From Pedobacter sp. Leaf41 (GTDB lineage Bacteria; Bacteroidota; Bacteroidia; Sphingobacteriales; Sphingobacteriaceae): 64,000 nucleotides of DNA. The notes under the pieces were generated by a model. That model worked only from the letters and a program-made list of their open reading frames with translations. It did not search any database and had not been told where the DNA came from. Below are positions 1 to 8,493 of this stretch, piece after piece (within the stretch, counting starts at the first letter, position 1; the number at the start of each line of letters is the position of its first letter). The DNA lies in assembly GCF_001422545.1 (NCBI RefSeq), contig NZ_LMLE01000006.1, positions 176,982 through 240,981 of the forward strand, in the 5' to 3' direction. The translations under genes were made by a program, and so were the position numbers.

Positions 1-1
1 T

Positions 2-436
2 TTCTTACAGCAATTTGGTTTGCCAAAAGGGAAATTGGTTTCATTAGATGGTGCTTTGAGGCATACTGGCGATGACTTGCAAGGAGATTCTGGTGGCGAT
101 GATGGATTGGATAATGAGATTATCACAGTCGATTTAGCTAAAATTGACCCAAAAGTTTCTAAAATATTTTTCTTTTTGAATAATGTTGGGAAAGAGGATT
201 TCTCTCAAATTCCATATTCAAAAATTAGAATGTACGAAGGTACACCTACACAGGTGAAAGAAGTTTTTGCATCTTACAACGTTTCTGCCGAACAAAGTTA
301 TGCAGGTAAAAAAGCGCTGATTTTAGGCAAATTGTACAAACGTAATGATGAATGGAAATTCGATGCCATAGGCGATCCAACGCCTGATACGTTTTTAGGG
401 CAAACCATTCATTTAATCATTAAATCTTATTTGTAA
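2..436 (+). CDS. terD: TerD-family stress protein, C-terminal part
   Basis: This is the C-terminal part of a TerD-domain protein. The reading frame is open to the window edge, so the true start lies outside; the TTG at 20 is an internal Leu codon. Family hallmarks are the HTGDDLQG segment followed by an acidic GGDD cluster (Ca-binding in TerD proteins), then VDLAKIDPKV, and the C-terminal GKLYKRNDEWKFDAIGD strand pair. TerD proteins are cytosolic, bind calcium and accompany tellurite, phage and colicin resistance. The stop codon shares one base with the next start (TAATG), which shows co-transcription with the Ter operon. Identity is clear; the substrate or stress sensed is not known. Confidence 0.93.
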   Translation, partial: FLQQFGLPKGKLVSLDGALRHTGDDLQGDSGGDDGLDNEIITVDLAKIDPKVSKIFFFLNNVGKEDFSQIPYSKIRMYEGTPTQVKEVFASYNVSAEQSYAGKKALILGKLYKRNDEWKFDAIGDPTPDTFLGQTIHLIIKSYL

Positions 437-867
437 TGAACATTAAAAATATAGAAGGTTTATCTGGCGATCAAATTAGGAGTTTGGTAACGCAGGGAGG
501 AAAGTTTGTAATGTATAAATATTGCATCTCAGTAGTGGTGATGACATTCAATAACCCATCTGATTTCCATTTTATCCATCCCGGTAAAAGTAGAGTGGTA
601 CCTGGTTTAGGGCATTTGTTTACCAACTTTTTTTTAGGATGGTGGGGAATTCCATGGGGGCCTGTTTATACTATACAAAATATTTATACTATTTTAAGTG
701 GAGGCAAAGATTATACTGTCGAAATTATGTCGCATATAAACCAAAACGATCCTACTTATGGTACAGGAACTGGTTACAATATTACTGGACAAAATAATAA
801 TGGTAGCACTTACAATGTGCCAAATAATAACAACGAAACCGCCAACACTTACAATATTCCTCAATAA
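436..867 (+). CDS. Ter-operon associated small protein of unknown function
   Basis: This 143-residue protein has no assigned function. A central block with an FFLGWWGIPWGPVYT motif (about residues 67-82) resembles small proteins that I recall recurring beside TerD/TerY genes in other bacteria. The last 45 residues are low complexity and rich in Asn, Gly, Tyr and Thr, with repeated TYN(V/I)P. One weakly hydrophobic stretch is present but there is no signal peptide. It overlaps the terD stop by one base and ends six bases before the first vWA gene, so it is part of the operon. Confidence 0.75.
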   Translation: MNIKNIEGLSGDQIRSLVTQGGKFVMYKYCISVVVMTFNNPSDFHFIHPGKSRVVPGLGHLFTNFFLGWWGIPWGPVYTIQNIYTILSGGKDYTVEIMSHINQNDPTYGTGTGYNITGQNNNGSTYNVPNNNNETANTYNIPQ

Positions 868-873
868 TTTTAT

Positions 874-1512
874 ATGAGAAGATTACCCGTTTACCTGCTG
901 CTAGACACATCAGGTTCTATGAGTGGAGAGCCTATAGAAGCCGTTAAAAATGGAGTTCAGGTGATGATTAGTTCCTTAAGACAAAATCCTCAAGCCATCG
1001 AAACCGCTTTTTTAAGTGTGATCACCTTTGATAGTTTTGCACAACAAATCATTCCGCTCACCGATTTGGCATCTTTCCAAATGGTCGACTTAAAAGCTAC
1101 TGGAGTTACGGCTTTAGGCGAAGCTTTACGATTGGTTTCCAACAGAATTGAAAGTGAAGTAGCCAAAACTACAACCGAACAAAAAGGAGATTGGAAGCCA
1201 TTGGTTTTTATCATGACTGACGGCGTACCAACCGATGATTGGTTGCCAGGTTTAGCTGAATTTAAGAGGCAAAAAGTCGCTTTCACTGTTGCCTGCGCAG
1301 CAGGATCAGGGGCAGATACCGCTGTGCTTAAACAAATCACAGATAATGTTGTAAGTTTAGATACAGCAGATTCTACGAGTATTGGCAAGTTCTTTCAATG
1401 GGTAACGGCTTCAATTGGTGTAACCTCTACAAAAGTTGAAGATGCAGGGAAGGAAATTAGTTTGTTGAAAGAACTTCCTCCACCACCATCTGAGTTGAAT
1501 ATCGTTGTTTAA
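874..1512 (+). CDS. vWA-domain protein, TerY-like (copy 1)
   Basis: This is a 212-residue single-domain von Willebrand factor A protein of the TerY type. The metal-ion-dependent adhesion site is intact: DTSGSM at residues 11-16, a Thr in the ATGVTALGEAL segment and the Asp of MTDGVPTDD. TerY-like vWA proteins are cytosolic and are thought to scaffold Ter complexes through a bound divalent cation. No signal peptide or membrane segment is visible. The C-terminus ends in a LPPPPSE tail that is shared with the next vWA protein. It begins with MRRLPVY, as do the other two copies here, which points to duplication. Confidence 0.92.
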   Translation: MRRLPVYLLLDTSGSMSGEPIEAVKNGVQVMISSLRQNPQAIETAFLSVITFDSFAQQIIPLTDLASFQMVDLKATGVTALGEALRLVSNRIESEVAKTTTEQKGDWKPLVFIMTDGVPTDDWLPGLAEFKRQKVAFTVACAAGSGADTAVLKQITDNVVSLDTADSTSIGKFFQWVTASIGVTSTKVEDAGKEISLLKELPPPPSELNIVV

Positions 1513-1521
1513 CAGAAAATT

Positions 1522-2157
1522 ATGAGAAGACTACCCGTTTACTTTCTAATTGATACTTCGGGATCCATGTATGGAGAGCCGATACAGGCTTTGAACAACG
1601 CCCTAAGTGGGATGATTAATACTTTGAGGACCGATGCACAGGCACTGGATTCGCTTTGGATTTCGATGATCACTTTCGATCGTGAGGTAAAAGAAATTGT
1701 TTCTTTAACCGAATTAGCTTCTTTTCAGCTTCCTGAAATTACTTGTCCGCAAAGTGGCCCAACCCATACAGGCCAGGCTTTGGATATGTTATATGATAAA
1801 GTTCAAAATGATCTGATCAAAGGGAATTCAACGCAAAAGGGAGATTGGAAGCCGCTTTTATTTCTCTTCACTGATGGAAAACCTAGCGATTTGCAGTTGT
1901 ATCGCGAAATGGTGCCGAAAATAAAATCATTAAACTTCGGTGCAATTGTTGGCTGTGCTGCCGGACATTCTGCAAATGATGCACTTCTAAAAGAACTCAC
2001 ACCCGATGTTGTTCATTTGGATACTGCCGACAGTTCTACACTGAAGCAGTTTTTTAAATGGGTTTCTGAAACCATCGAACAAGGTAACAAAAGCCAGGGA
2101 ACAGGAGAAAGTGTTGCACTACCACCGCCACCAAGTGAAATTACAATGGTAATCTAA
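1522..2157 (+). CDS. vWA-domain protein, TerY-like (copy 2)
   Basis: This is a 211-residue paralogue of the preceding gene with the same layout. It has an MRRLPVYFLIDTSGSM start containing the DxSxS site, an FTDGKPSD motif carrying the later metal-site Asp, and a C-terminal LPPPPSE tail. The two copies clearly arose by tandem duplication but have diverged throughout. The gene lies nine bases after copy 1, and its stop directly abuts the ATG of the next gene. It probably acts with copy 1 as a metal-dependent adaptor for the downstream phosphatase and kinase; that role is inferred from context. Confidence 0.92.
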   Translation: MRRLPVYFLIDTSGSMYGEPIQALNNALSGMINTLRTDAQALDSLWISMITFDREVKEIVSLTELASFQLPEITCPQSGPTHTGQALDMLYDKVQNDLIKGNSTQKGDWKPLLFLFTDGKPSDLQLYREMVPKIKSLNFGAIVGCAAGHSANDALLKELTPDVVHLDTADSSTLKQFFKWVSETIEQGNKSQGTGESVALPPPPSEITMVI

Positions 2158-2643
2158 ATGGACGTACTCGGCATTATCAGTTTAGCAATTACCATCATTG
2201 GTTTTATCGTTAAAATAACCTCTGGTGGAGAAGACCATGATGTACCTGCACAACACAGCCACAACAAACCGCTTGATCCTTTTCAAGATGGGACTTTAGA
2301 TAGAATAGTAAATTGCTATGAAACTTTTAGCGTTGATAAATTAAATATGCATCATGTTGAACGTACTTTGAGAAATAGCCATCATATGAAATTTAGTTTG
2401 TTGGCTACCCGTTTGGCGGGCAACTGTTTGTACTTAAGCGTCGGATTTGTAGATGTTTTTGATCGCAAAACCAAAACCGGAGAAATGAAGGAAGTTCATA
2501 GTGATGTGGTTACGTACTTTTCTATCAACCATTTAGGAGATAGCAAAAATATACTCATTTATGGTTGTTCCAGTTATAACGAACGTGTAAAGGATAGCTA
2601 CAAAATCATTGCTGGAGAAATCCGGAAAGCCATTTTCGTATGA
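2158..2643 (+). CDS. Membrane-anchored His-rich protein of unknown function
   Basis: I do not recognise this 161-residue family. It has one N-terminal hydrophobic segment (about residues 3-21, GIISLAITIIGFIVKI), then a His-rich stretch (HDVPAQHSH) and a mixed alpha/beta domain. It probably sits at the inner membrane with the globular part on one face. It starts immediately after the copy-2 vWA stop and overlaps the next gene by four bases (ATGA), so it is translated as part of the Ter operon. The His-rich stretch could bind metal, which would suit a Ter cluster, but this is a guess. Confidence 0.7.
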   Translation: MDVLGIISLAITIIGFIVKITSGGEDHDVPAQHSHNKPLDPFQDGTLDRIVNCYETFSVDKLNMHHVERTLRNSHHMKFSLLATRLAGNCLYLSVGFVDVFDRKTKTGEMKEVHSDVVTYFSINHLGDSKNILIYGCSSYNERVKDSYKIIAGEIRKAIFV

Positions 2644-2894
2644 TTTTGGCCTTCAGGATTTTTCTAAATGTTTTAATAGTCGGGCTGTTTTTATATTCGA
2701 AATTGGTACCACATATGGATAAGCTAAATACTAGATATAAAAGTGCATTTAATTTTTTCCAAGGTATTTTTCAGCCTGTTCTTAATTTTTTAAAAACCTT
2801 AATAAAACCATTTCAAGTAGGGCAGGGCTTGGCGGTTGATATGACTCAGATTATATTGCTGATTATACTCTTGCTGATAAACAACTATTTTTAA
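2640..2894 (+). CDS. Small two-helix membrane protein in Ter operon
   Basis: This 84-residue protein has hydrophobic segments at about residues 2-19 and 62-82 separated by a basic, aromatic linker. No family is recognised. It overlaps the preceding membrane gene by four bases and ends one base before the third vWA gene. The tight packing suggests that the two membrane proteins work as a pair, perhaps tethering the vWA/phosphatase/kinase complex to the membrane. That role is inferred from position only. Confidence 0.65.
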   Translation: MILAFRIFLNVLIVGLFLYSKLVPHMDKLNTRYKSAFNFFQGIFQPVLNFLKTLIKPFQVGQGLAVDMTQIILLIILLLINNYF

Positions 2895-2895
2895 T

Positions 2896-3948
2896 ATGAG
2901 AAGATTACCCATTTATTTTTTAATAGATATTTCCGAATCGATGGTTGGAGACCAAATCCAGCAGGTTGAAGACGGTATGGCCACTATCATAAAAGCTATA
3001 AAAACTGATCCTTATGCAATTGAAACCGTATGGATCTCGATTATTGTTTTCGCAGGCCAGGCTAAAACATTAGTGCCATTGCAGGAAGTGGTAAGTTTTT
3101 ACCCTCCAAAATTTCCAATTGGTGGTGGCACTTCATTAAGTAAGGGCTTGGGGCATTTAATGTACCAGATGCGGAAAGACATTGTAAAAACTACCATGGA
3201 ACAAAAGGGGGATTGGAAACCTATCGTATTTTTGTTTACCGATGGCGTACCCACTGATGATACTAAAACAGCAATATCTGAGTGGAAGCAAAACTGGCAA
3301 CGTACGGCAAACATGGTGGCCATTTCTTTTGGCGATAGTACGGATACCCGAGTGCTATCCGAACTAACAGAAAATGTACTGCATTTTAAAAATGCCACCG
3401 GCGAAGATTACAACAGGTTTTTCAAATGGGTAACAGATTCCATTAAAACAAGTAGTATCAGTGTAGAAAATAATGAATCGGGCTTTGAACTGGCTAAGAT
3501 GGATGGCGATACACTTTCAAAAATTGATATTTCAAAAGCACCAGCAAATACGCAGTATATTGATAATAATTATGTCGTTTTATCGGCCAAATGTCAAAAC
3601 ACAAAACGTCCATATTTGATGAAATACCGAAAGGTAATGAATGAATCGGGCTTTGAAGGCTTGAATTTACAAACACAAGCTTACCGGTTGGTGGGCGGGT
3701 TCCAGGTTGATAATTCTTATTATGAATACTGCGATGAAAGTGCAGTACAGCAAAAAGTTAATAGCGAAGAGTTAATTGGAGCACCCGCATGTCCGTGTTG
3801 CGGGAATCAGTTTGGATTGGCAGTTTGTGTATGCCAAAAAATACATTGTATCGGCAACGAACCCATGAGTACTTGCCCTTGGTGTGGTAATTTTGGTAGT
3901 TATGGATATGGAGAAGGTGGCTTCGATGTAGGAAGAGCACAGGGTTAA
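2896..3948 (+). CDS. terY: vWA protein with C-terminal Cys cluster (TerY-C type)
   Basis: This 350-residue protein joins an N-terminal vWA domain (residues 1-190) to a C-terminal region carrying eight cysteines between residues 299 and 330 (CPCC, CVC, C, CPWC). The metal site is kept as DISESM (DxSxS), with the later Asp in FTDGVPTDD. The architecture matches the TerY-C proteins that sit beside a PP2C phosphatase and a kinase in the described TerY-P triad. The Cys cluster probably binds zinc. It lacks the LPPPPSE tail of copies 1 and 2 and ends in a Gly-rich stretch. The phosphatase starts two bases later. Confidence 0.93.
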   Translation: MRRLPIYFLIDISESMVGDQIQQVEDGMATIIKAIKTDPYAIETVWISIIVFAGQAKTLVPLQEVVSFYPPKFPIGGGTSLSKGLGHLMYQMRKDIVKTTMEQKGDWKPIVFLFTDGVPTDDTKTAISEWKQNWQRTANMVAISFGDSTDTRVLSELTENVLHFKNATGEDYNRFFKWVTDSIKTSSISVENNESGFELAKMDGDTLSKIDISKAPANTQYIDNNYVVLSAKCQNTKRPYLMKYRKVMNESGFEGLNLQTQAYRLVGGFQVDNSYYEYCDESAVQQKVNSEELIGAPACPCCGNQFGLAVCVCQKIHCIGNEPMSTCPWCGNFGSYGYGEGGFDVGRAQG

Positions 3949-3950
3949 TC

Positions 3951-5381
3951 ATGCTCGAAACTAAACAATACATACAAAATCTGCTCAAAAGCAAGAACAT
4001 TGAGGTCTCAGCCGCAAGGCAACATCTTTTTGAAAAATATGTTAATGAAGCATTTAATGTTGAAGCGGTAAAACAGATCAGAGAAAAGCAAAAGATTATG
4101 GTAGATAAATGGATTTTGAAAAACAAAATCGAAGATATTTTAGCCAAGCAAATTGTCATTCCAAATGCAACCGTTGGGAAACCCTATTATGCAAACCTAC
4201 AGTTTGAAAAGTTAGGTTTCAGTGATATCACAAATGTTGAATTTGAGGGATTGGAACAATATGGTTTAACTTTCAATCCAACTTTAAATGTAATTGAAGG
4301 CGACCCGAGCCTAAGCGGCGATTTCAAAATTAAAATGAAGTTTAATGTTTTAGGGGAGGAATTGGATACCGAGGCATATGAAAAAATGCTTTCTTTAGTG
4401 GTGAATGCGAATCCAAAATCTCTATGGAAAAATATTGCCAGTGATGAAGGGGAAGATGAAAATTGGAAAGTTGCTAATTATTGGAAGGAAGATAATATCA
4501 ATAATTTTCGGCCGATAGGCGATAAACATATTGTTGTGGCCTCAAAACGTGGAAGGAGCCATGCCAATGTGGGATCGTTTAGAGATGATGATTATGCCTT
4601 CAAACACTTTGACGAAAACGGCTGGAGTATAGTTTGTGTTGCTGATGGTGCGGGAAGTGCAAAATTAGCTCGCCAAGGATCGAAAATTGCCTGTGACGCC
4701 ATCATCGAATATTTTTCAGATAATTTAAGTGAAAAGAATTTTCAGGATTTTGATCAGATTCTTTTCGATTATCATCATAAAATCGGAGAGGATGCACAAA
4801 AAAAGATTAGCCATTTCGTTTATAATAACCTATCAAAGGCAGCTCAATTCGCCCATTATAAAATAGACGAGTTCGCTACAAAAACAGAAAGTCCGTTAAA
4901 AGATTTTCACAGTACCTTGATTTTTGCACTTTTTAAAAAATACGATTTCGGTTATGCCATATTAACATTTGGCGTAGGCGATTGTCCGATAGGTTTATTG
5001 AACAAAGATTTAACCGACATCAAGTTAATGAATTGGCTCGATGTTGGCGAATTTGGCGGAGGAACAAGATTTATCACTATGCCGGAAATTTTTACAAGTG
5101 AAAAATTTTCTACTCGTTTTGGCTTTACATTAATCGAAGATTTCTCTTATCTTATGCTCATGACCGATGGAATTTATGATGCAAAATTTGTTGTGGAAGC
5201 CAATCTGGAAAAGCTCGAAAATTGGAAAACATTTGTAGAAGATTTGAAGGGCAACAATGAAGATGGTGCGGGAGTTACTTTCGAGTCTGATAATGAAAAA
5301 ATTGCTGATCAATTATCTGCATGGATGGATTTTTGGAGTTCCGGTAATCACGATGATCGAACTTTAGCTGTTATTTTTTAG
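3951..5381 (+). CDS. PP2C-family Ser/Thr phosphatase of the TerY-P triad
   Basis: This 476-residue protein carries a PP2C domain from about residue 195. Conserved motifs are GRSHANVGSFRDDD (201-214), CVADGAGSA (229-237), the GVGDC strand, LMTDGIYD and the terminal DDRT (468-471); the acidic residues form the bimetal centre. The N-terminal 150 residues hold a helical region and then a beta-rich stretch (about 68-135) that resembles putative Ig (PIG) domains. No signal peptide is seen, so it is cytosolic. It sits between the third vWA protein and the kinase and should reverse phosphorylation by that kinase, as proposed for Ter triads. Confidence 0.92.
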   Translation: MLETKQYIQNLLKSKNIEVSAARQHLFEKYVNEAFNVEAVKQIREKQKIMVDKWILKNKIEDILAKQIVIPNATVGKPYYANLQFEKLGFSDITNVEFEGLEQYGLTFNPTLNVIEGDPSLSGDFKIKMKFNVLGEELDTEAYEKMLSLVVNANPKSLWKNIASDEGEDENWKVANYWKEDNINNFRPIGDKHIVVASKRGRSHANVGSFRDDDYAFKHFDENGWSIVCVADGAGSAKLARQGSKIACDAIIEYFSDNLSEKNFQDFDQILFDYHHKIGEDAQKKISHFVYNNLSKAAQFAHYKIDEFATKTESPLKDFHSTLIFALFKKYDFGYAILTFGVGDCPIGLLNKDLTDIKLMNWLDVGEFGGGTRFITMPEIFTSEKFSTRFGFTLIEDFSYLMLMTDGIYDAKFVVEANLEKLENWKTFVEDLKGNNEDGAGVTFESDNEKIADQLSAWMDFWSSGNHDDRTLAVIF

Positions 5382-5390
5382 AGAGAAACT

Positions 5391-6899
5391 ATGTCTACAA
5401 TTACCGTTAAATCTTCCCTCACAGGCAAATCTTATCAATATGTGGATAATGGCGATCCGAAAAATGGAACTGCAAAGAATGTTTATTTTAGCCCGGATAG
5501 AAAGTACGTTGTTGCGATTTTTAAAGAGAAACAAGATTTCAATCAAAAAGAAAGGCTGACCAAAATAGTTACTAAATACCTCAATCAGATAGAAACCAGA
5601 GAGGCTGGAAAGTATTATTTAGAAGAAATTTATCGTTGGCCAACTGATATTATCGAAACCCATGATCGCATTGGAATTATCGTTCCGATTTATGATTCCA
5701 AATTTTTCTTTTCCAAAGGTTATACCTCAAGCGATTTAATCAAAGGAGAGGAGAAAAATGGAAAGTGGTTTGCGGCAGCCAAGTTTAGAAATAGACAATT
5801 CCCCTTAAGTTTAGATCAAAATGAATTGGGCCGATGGCTTAATTATTTTCAAATTGGCGTTAATTTATCCCGTGGGGTAAAAAAAATGCACCAAATGGGA
5901 CTTTCTCACTCCGATTTATCATACAACAACGTATTAATAGATCCTTCAACTGGCTCTGCTTGTATGATCGATTTGGATGGTTTGGTTGTTCCTGGCATAT
6001 TCCAAGCCGAAGTAATCGGGACGGCAGATTTTATCGCTCCAGAAGTTTTGGCTACTAAACATCTGGAAAAAAACGATGCCGCCAGGAAATTACCAAACCG
6101 GTTAACCGACTTACATGCTTTAGCTTGTTTAATTTATATGTATTTGCTGCATCGGCATCCCTTAAAAGGCGGAAAGGTTCATGATCTGGATACAGAAAAA
6201 GATGATTTGTTGAGTATGGGCGAGAAGGCATTATTTGTGGAACACCCAACAGATTCATCAAATCGTCCAAAAATGAATCAAGTTTCCAAATGGGATACTT
6301 ATTGGGCCGATGTGAATAAAATACCCTATACCATTACCGGGCCATACTTAAAAGCACTCTTTGATAAGGCGTTTATTGATGGTTTACACAATCCTATGCA
6401 GCGCCCAACGGCTGAAGAGTGGGAAATTGCTTTGCTTAAAACTACAGATTTAATGCAGCAATGCAGCAACATTTATTGCGATCAGAAATGGTATGTTTTC
6501 GACAATACCTCTATCCCAAAATGTCCGTTTTGCGGCACCAGCCATAAAGGAACTTTGCCCATATTGGATTTATATTATCAATTTCAGCCCTCAGTTTGGA
6601 AACCTGAAAACCACAGATTGATGGTATACAATAATCAATATTTATTTCAGTGGCATGTAAACCGAAATGTGGTTAGAAATGAGAAGCTAACAGACGAACA
6701 AAAAATACCAGTGGGTTATTTTACTTTTCACGAGGGAAAATGGGTATTAGTTAATCAAAAACTCACATCTTTGGTAGATAAAACTGAAGAAAAGGAAATT
6801 CCTATCGGTTCAATGGTCGAACTAACAGACGGAAAGAAGCTTTTACTATCTAAAGAGGATGGTGGAAGGGTAATTTTAATAACGCTTGCAAATAAATAA
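5391..6899 (+). CDS. Protein kinase with zinc ribbon, TerY-P triad
   Basis: This 502-residue eukaryotic-type kinase has a plausible ATP-site Lys at residue 45 (VAIFK), a catalytic loop HSDLSYNN (173-180, with Asp175 and Asn180), IDLDGL (193-198) in place of DFG, and an APE motif (IAPEVL). A CxxxxC...CPFC zinc ribbon (Cys358, 363, 378, 381) follows, then a beta-rich C-terminal tail. It is the kinase of the vWA-PP2C-kinase triad and starts nine bases after the phosphatase gene. The HSD and DLD variants are usual for divergent bacterial kinases of this sort and do not imply loss of activity. Confidence 0.92.
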   Translation: MSTITVKSSLTGKSYQYVDNGDPKNGTAKNVYFSPDRKYVVAIFKEKQDFNQKERLTKIVTKYLNQIETREAGKYYLEEIYRWPTDIIETHDRIGIIVPIYDSKFFFSKGYTSSDLIKGEEKNGKWFAAAKFRNRQFPLSLDQNELGRWLNYFQIGVNLSRGVKKMHQMGLSHSDLSYNNVLIDPSTGSACMIDLDGLVVPGIFQAEVIGTADFIAPEVLATKHLEKNDAARKLPNRLTDLHALACLIYMYLLHRHPLKGGKVHDLDTEKDDLLSMGEKALFVEHPTDSSNRPKMNQVSKWDTYWADVNKIPYTITGPYLKALFDKAFIDGLHNPMQRPTAEEWEIALLKTTDLMQQCSNIYCDQKWYVFDNTSIPKCPFCGTSHKGTLPILDLYYQFQPSVWKPENHRLMVYNNQYLFQWHVNRNVVRNEKLTDEQKIPVGYFTFHEGKWVLVNQKLTSLVDKTEEKEIPIGSMVELTDGKKLLLSKEDGGRVILITLANK

Positions 6900-6914
6900 A
6901 CCAAAATAACTGTA

Positions 6915-7919
6915 ATGAATAATAACATGTTTGATCACCCACTTTTAATTGCAGGCTTTGCAGTAGTGGTTGTTATAATGCTGATCATTGACTTAGGTCT
7001 CTTCAACAAAAAAAGCCACACCATATCCAATAAAGAAGCCATAACCTGGTCAATCGTTTGGATTTCTCTTTCAATGATTTTTAGTGGCGCTGTTTATTAT
7101 GAGTTGGGTTTTGATAAATTCACTCAGTTTCAATCAGCTTACTGGATAGAGAAAGCACTTTCTGTAGATAACCTGTTCGTTTTTATTCTGGTGTTCAAAT
7201 TTTTTGATGTTGCCAATGAAAACAAGCACAAAGTGCTATTTTGGGGAATTATCGGTGCCTTGGTTTTAAGGGCGATTTTTATTTTTTCTGGCGCCTTTTT
7301 CATTGAGTTAACCTACTTAAATAAAATTTTGAGTCTGTTTGGAGTGGCTGGCTTTAAATATGACATCAATATCATTATGACACTGTTCGGCTTATTCCTG
7401 GTGTACGCCGGAATAAAGTCGTGGTCGGCTGATGATGACAACGATGATGAAGACTATAATAACACCAGAGGAGCAAGGTTAGTGAGGAAATTTTTCAGAG
7501 TAAGCGATAAATACGACGGAGACAAGTTTTTTACCATGGAAAATGGGGTGAAATTAGCTACGCCATTATTGGTTGTTGTCGCAGTAATCGAATTTACCGA
7601 CTTGCTTTTTGCAGTCGATTCCATCCCTGCTATTTTTGCGATTTCTAAAGATCCTTTCATCCTTTATACTTCAAATATTTTTGCCATTTTGGGCTTACGT
7701 GCTTTGTTTTTCTTATTGGATAACTTCATTCATTTGTTCAGTAAATTAAAATACGGTTTGGCAATTATCCTGTCTTTTATTGGGATCAAGATGATTATTG
7801 CTCCATTCTTCCACATCGATTCAGTTTATTCGCTGATTGTTATTGGAGGTGTATTAATTATATCGGTGATTTTATCGGTCATGTTTCCAGAGAAGGAAGA
7901 AGAGGAAAAGGTAGCGTAG
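6915..7919 (+). CDS. terC: TerC-family integral membrane protein
   Basis: This 334-residue protein has about nine membrane segments and TerC/Alx-type motifs. They are a SxSxDN-like segment (EKALSVDNLFVF) and EFTDLLFAVDSIPAIFAIS, whose acidic residues lie within the membrane and are needed for metal handling in the family. TerC proteins act in tellurite resistance and in manganese or calcium export. It lies 15 bases after the kinase and closes the operon ahead of a hairpin terminator. An acidic loop (DDDNDDEDYN) sits between membrane segments. Confidence 0.94.
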   Translation: MNNNMFDHPLLIAGFAVVVVIMLIIDLGLFNKKSHTISNKEAITWSIVWISLSMIFSGAVYYELGFDKFTQFQSAYWIEKALSVDNLFVFILVFKFFDVANENKHKVLFWGIIGALVLRAIFIFSGAFFIELTYLNKILSLFGVAGFKYDINIIMTLFGLFLVYAGIKSWSADDDNDDEDYNNTRGARLVRKFFRVSDKYDGDKFFTMENGVKLATPLLVVVAVIEFTDLLFAVDSIPAIFAISKDPFILYTSNIFAILGLRALFFLLDNFIHLFSKLKYGLAIILSFIGIKMIIAPFFHIDSVYSLIVIGGVLIISVILSVMFPEKEEEEKVA

Positions 7920-7983
7920 AAGCAACTCTTGCCGCTATTAAATAAAGAAACAATAAAGAATAGTTAACTTCGCCAAGTTTTTT

Positions 7984-8010
7984 AATCGACCGGTTTTATG
8001 CCGGTCGATT
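7984..8010 (+). terminator. Hairpin terminator after terC
   Basis: A perfect 10-bp inverted repeat (AATCGACCGG / CCGGTCGATT) with a 7-base loop follows the terC gene. Only a short T-rich run follows, so it could work as a terminator or as an RNA-stabilising hairpin. Confidence 0.7.
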
Positions 8011-8028
8011 ACTTTTCGAAAGATTACC

Positions 8029-8433
8029 ATGCAAGACAATACCACCTTTAATCATCAAGCCGACATTGTTAACAGTGCCATTAGATTTATAAACTCATGG
8101 TTCAAACAGTCTAAATCGATTACTGAAGAGCTTAACGATTTCTTTATTTTACCTGGAAACAAGGTGATTGGCAAAGGGATTATTGTTAGCCGGCTGAAAG
8201 GAATTTTTGGTAAATCTGATGAATATGTCGGTGGCAGATACGATATTATTGATGTTAATTTGGAGTTGTTAGCCGATGGGAAAGGAATGGGTTTTGTAGA
8301 AGGTGTGGCCGGTTATAGAGATGTGATTCAGAAACAATCAAAAATTGTAAGCGGTCCGTTTAAGCTGTACTTTGTACTGCATAATGATCAGTGGAAAATC
8401 GTAAACATCGAATTTCCGGGCTTTGCGTATTAG
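8029..8433 (+). CDS. NTF2-like protein
   Basis: This 134-residue soluble protein looks like an NTF2/SnoaL-type cone fold: an N-terminal helix pair followed by strands, ending WKIVNIEFPGFAY, as is typical for the last strand of such domains. No catalytic residues can be assigned and no signal peptide is present. It lies alone between the terC terminator and the BatA-like gene. The assignment rests on overall pattern and is only moderately secure. Confidence 0.6.
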   Translation: MQDNTTFNHQADIVNSAIRFINSWFKQSKSITEELNDFFILPGNKVIGKGIIVSRLKGIFGKSDEYVGGRYDIIDVNLELLADGKGMGFVEGVAGYRDVIQKQSKIVSGPFKLYFVLHNDQWKIVNIEFPGFAY

Positions 8434-8478
8434 AGCCAGTTTATTACAATTGAAGTTCGCCTCTTTCCATAATTTTTC

Positions 8479-8486
8479 TATCTTTG
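8479..8486 (+). promoter_or_regulatory. Bacteroidota -7 promoter box (TATCTTTG)
   Basis: TATCTTTG matches the Bacteroidota -7 consensus TAnnTTTG and sits just upstream of the BatA-like gene at 8494. No -33 TTTG at a good distance is obvious, and the leader would be very short, so support is modest. Confidence 0.4.
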
Positions 8487-8493
8487 GTTTTTA

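Noticed and set aside
990..1388. Long minus-strand open frame opposite the first vWA gene
   Set aside because: It lies wholly within a clear vWA coding gene, has no family motifs and reflects codon bias of the plus strand.
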